The position numbers were made by a program, and so were the translations under genes. This document shows, piece by piece, positions 6,145-7,937 of a stretch of 7,937 bases of DNA. The DNA is from Dehalococcoidia bacterium. Its GTDB lineage: Bacteria > Chloroflexota > Dehalococcoidia > Dehalococcoidales > Fen-1064. Within the stretch, counting starts at the first letter, position 1, and each line of letters begins with the position of its first letter. Location: the NCBI GenBank assembly GCA_030691775.1, contig JAUYDN010000171.1, positions 1-7,937 on the forward strand, given 5' to 3'. The notes beneath the pieces are model-generated. The model did not search any database. It was not told the origin of the DNA and saw only the letters and a program-made list of their open reading frames with translations.

Positions 6145-7577
6145 CCCTGTTTGCCGGCGAACTCGTAGTAGTTGGTCATCTTATTGATAGCGCGGCTGGC
6201 TGACTCCACTCCGGAAAAGACGGGAATACCCGCTCCGGTCAGTTTATCTCTTGCCGCTGTCACCGCCGCAATGACATCCGGATGACCGCCGCTGAAAAGC
6301 CCCACCGCAACCGGTTTCTTCAAGGAGGGGACTCTTTCACACAGTGTGGCGGCGGCTTCAGCCGCGAGCTTTGCCAGGTTGGGTGTACGGCTACCGTAGA
6401 CGTCGATTGCCATGTGGATAAGGATTACATCCGTTTCCGGGTCTTCATCGACAATGGATAGTCCGCGCCGGTAGAAATCAGCGGCGCCGCCCATGCCGTA
6501 AGTCGTCTCGACGGGATTTCTCACCCCGGCGCCTGCTTCCGGTATGAGCTGTGTCAGTTTGTCCCGGGTCTCTCTGGCGAACGGCGGTACTTTAAGACCG
6601 GCACGCTCGCAGATGTCGGCCGCAATGACGCCGATACCGCCACCCCTCCCCACCACCGCCACCCGCCGGCCGCGGGGTGGTTTCATGCGGACGAGCGCCT
6701 GGACAATGTCCGCCACTTCGTCCATCGTGTTTGCGGGGATAGCGCCGGTCTGTTTGAAAAAGGCATCCCAGACTGATTTTACGCCCGCCAGGGAGGCTGT
6801 GTGCGAAGCCGCCGCCCCTGCTCCGCTCTCTGTCAGCCCGGCTTTCAGGATGACTACCGGTTTCTTCTGCAAACATTTCTTAATAGCGGCAAAAAACCGT
6901 GGACCTTGCCGTACTCCTTCGATATAGAGGGCGATAACCCTCGTCTTTTCATCAGCGGACAGGTACTCCAGGAAATCGGGCGCATCCAGGTCGATGGCAT
7001 TGCCGTAGCTCACCACCTTGCTGAAATACAGCTTCACGTCCTGACCGAGGAACACCAGCCGCATCGATTCCGCGCCGGATTGCGATACGAAGGCAACGTT
7101 ACCCTGCTCCTTGGGGAAATCGATATTGAAGGTCATCTTGCTTTCCGGGCAATAAATACCCATGCAGTTGGGCCCGAGCATACGGAGACCGCCTTTCCGC
7201 GCTGTTTCCAGCAGTTGCTGTTCCAGCAGTTTTGCCTCCGGCGTGCCGATTTCACCAAAACCAGCCGCGAAAACGTGGACGAACTTTACGCCCTTGGCAA
7301 CGCAATCTGCCATTACCTGCGGGGTAAAACGGGCGGGAATGTTAAACACAACATAATCGACAGGACCGGGAATATCCCTGACGGTAGCGTAGGCTTTCAG
7401 TCCGTGCACTTCTGTCGCTTTCGGGTTCACAGGGTAAATCTCGCCCCTATCTCCATAGCCGAAGTTTATCAGCCGTCCCATCCAACCTGATTCAGGGTCG
7501 TTTGGCGAGGCGCCGACTATGGCGATTGATTTCGGGTAGAACATCTCCTCGAGAAAATGGCTGTTCTCTTGAGACAT
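6141..7577 (-). CDS. NDP-forming acyl-CoA synthetase, alpha-type subunit (CoA-binding and ligase domains)
   Basis: This belongs to the ADP/NDP-forming acetate/acyl-CoA ligase family, which makes ATP while releasing an acid from acyl-CoA. Of 478 residues, about 10-135 form the Rossmann CoA-binding domain (SIAIVGASPNDPESGWMG; YPVNPK). GPNCMGI at 135-141 begins the first succinyl-CoA-ligase-like domain, with FVSQSG at 163-168. The phosphohistidine loop SGAGAAASHTASLAG carries His259, aligned with the catalytic His of archaeal AcdA. The second ligase-like domain covers roughly 300-475 (VVGRGGGIGV; NPVE at 354-357; GLFSGG). The ATP-grasp (beta) domain is absent, as in split alpha subunits, and no beta gene is in the window. 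The start ATG has GGAGG four bases upstream and a promoter 35 bases upstream. The acyl substrate cannot be told from sequence; acetate is only the default. Confidence 0.9.
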   Translation of the reverse strand: MSQENSHFLEEMFYPKSIAIVGASPNDPESGWMGRLINFGYGDRGEIYPVNPKATEVHGLKAYATVRDIPGPVDYVVFNIPARFTPQVMADCVAKGVKFVHVFAAGFGEIGTPEAKLLEQQLLETARKGGLRMLGPNCMGIYCPESKMTFNIDFPKEQGNVAFVSQSGAESMRLVFLGQDVKLYFSKVVSYGNAIDLDAPDFLEYLSADEKTRVIALYIEGVRQGPRFFAAIKKCLQKKPVVILKAGLTESGAGAAASHTASLAGVKSVWDAFFKQTGAIPANTMDEVADIVQALVRMKPPRGRRVAVVGRGGGIGVIAADICERAGLKVPPFARETRDKLTQLIPEAGAGVRNPVETTYGMGGAADFYRRGLSIVDEDPETDVILIHMAIDVYGSRTPNLAKLAAEAAATLCERVPSLKKPVAVGLFSGGHPDVIAAVTAARDKLTGAGIPVFSGVESASRAINKMTNYYEFAGKQG

Positions 7578-7581
7578 AGTA

Positions 7582-7586
7582 CCTCC
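7582..7586 (-). promoter_or_regulatory. Ribosome binding site of the acyl-CoA synthetase gene
   Basis: On the minus strand GGAGG precedes ATG (7577-7575) by four bases, TACT. It fixes this start. Confidence 0.75.
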
Positions 7587-7611
7587 AGCTTTAATTTTGA
7601 CCGCAATTGTC

Positions 7612-7640
7612 AGTATGGCATTGGATTATCGGCTTGTCAA
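7612..7640 (-). promoter_or_regulatory. Sigma-70-type promoter of the acyl-CoA synthetase operon
   Basis: The minus strand reads a perfect -35 TTGACA (7640-7635), a 17-base spacer, and -10 CATACT (7617-7612), which matches TATAAT at four of six. Transcription would start near 7605 and give a 5' leader of about 28 bases. It sits in the only sizeable gap upstream of the operon. Confidence 0.6.
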
Positions 7641-7709
7641 CACAGGTGCAGGCTCATAAAAATGACCGAACCGGTAATAGAAAACCCGGGGTCGTGCCAG
7701 CGCAGATAG

Positions 7710-7735
7710 AAAAAAGCTTATTAGATGTTCTAAAG
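7710..7735 (-). terminator. Weak intrinsic terminator of the GNAT gene
   Basis: On the minus strand CTTTAGA pairs with TCTA and AAG around ACA, with a two-base bulge. C and six T (7715-7710) follow. The stem overlaps the TAG stop at 7732-7730. It is AT-rich, so strength is doubtful, but the T-run position is right. Confidence 0.4.
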
Positions 7736-7937
7736 GTCCAGGTACCAGACGAGCATAGTTTCGTGGGCAATAGAGGGATGGGTAATGTATTTGAAACGGT
7801 CGATTTCACCCAGTTTACATCCCTGACTTGCATAAAATTTGCATGCCGGCACATTTGTATTCTGCGTCTCTACTGCGAGCTGGCGGAATCCATTACCCCG
7901 TGCCCATTCTGTGGCGGTACTGAAGAGGCCCGTGCCT
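7730..7937 (-). CDS. GNAT family N-acetyltransferase, C-terminal part (5' partial)
   Basis: An open frame runs in from the right edge with no start codon in the window and ends at TAG 7732-7730 (68 residues visible). The residues GTGLFSTATEWARGNGF match the end of the acetyl-CoA-binding motif A and its helix. LAVETQNTNVPACKFYASQG is the classic GNAT motif B, with N28 and Y35 (visible numbering). HETMLVWYLDL ends the protein, much like the EIALxWYL ends of streptothricin-acetyltransferase-like GNATs. It transfers an acetyl group from acetyl-CoA to an amine; the substrate is unknown. It is followed by a weak terminator, then the promoter of the next operon, so it is probably a separate transcript. 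No resistance role can be claimed from this fragment. Confidence 0.82.
   Translation of the reverse strand, partial: GTGLFSTATEWARGNGFRQLAVETQNTNVPACKFYASQGCKLGEIDRFKYITHPSIAHETMLVWYLDL

Noticed and set aside
6801..7490. A 229-residue plus-strand open frame
   Set aside because: It is antisense to the well-supported acyl-CoA synthetase gene and has no family features.
7654..7854. A 66-residue minus-strand open frame
   Set aside because: It is out of frame with the GNAT coding sequence, which shows clear motifs over the same bases.

Overview
The window looks like part of a strict anaerobe's genome. It carries a formate dehydrogenase catalytic subunit, a cytosolic heterodisulfide-reductase-type complex (hdrA, hdrC, hdrB) and, on the other strand, an ADP/NDP-forming acyl-CoA synthetase subunit. 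This set fits acetogenic, syntrophic or fermentative bacteria using the Wood-Ljungdahl pathway and flavin-based electron bifurcation. Moderately high GC, GTG/TTG starts with strong Shine-Dalgarno sites, and REP-like intergenic palindromes recall Chloroflexota (Dehalococcoidia) or Desulfobacterota. That placement is impression only; no rRNA or marker gene is present.

Plus strand, 1-5413: the 3' part of fdhA (open at the left edge), a 220-base gap full of hairpins, then hdrA, hdrC and hdrB, packed with overlapping ends. The main observation is that both fdhA and hdrA carry an in-frame TGA exactly where their families have an essential Cys or Sec. FdhA has it in the active-site motif (79-81, ...CARL-U-HSSTVAGL). 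HdrA has it at 2513-2515 (...TLDCGA-U-ILTPRM). Each TGA is followed by a hairpin whose apical loop starts 19 bases after it, as expected of a bacterial SECIS element. I read both as selenoproteins. Standard gene calling would truncate fdhA to begin near 94 and split hdrA into two pieces (about 1925-2515 and 2531-3937).

Together the plus-strand genes suggest a formate-linked electron-bifurcating (or confurcating) machine. FdhA exchanges electrons with formate/CO2, HdrA carries the FAD and many Fe-S clusters, HdrC relays electrons, and HdrB carries the thiol/disulfide-type active site. No MvhD/FlpD or FdhB linker is visible here.

Minus strand, 7937-5512: the C-terminal end of a GNAT acetyltransferase entering from the right edge, a probable weak terminator, a good sigma-70-type promoter, then a two-gene operon with a 4-base ATGA overlap. 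That operon encodes the alpha subunit of an NDP-forming acyl-CoA synthetase and a histidine phosphatase. It converges on the hdr genes, with 98 bases of palindromic intergenic sequence between. No tRNA, rRNA, CRISPR array, insertion sequence or integrase is recognisable.
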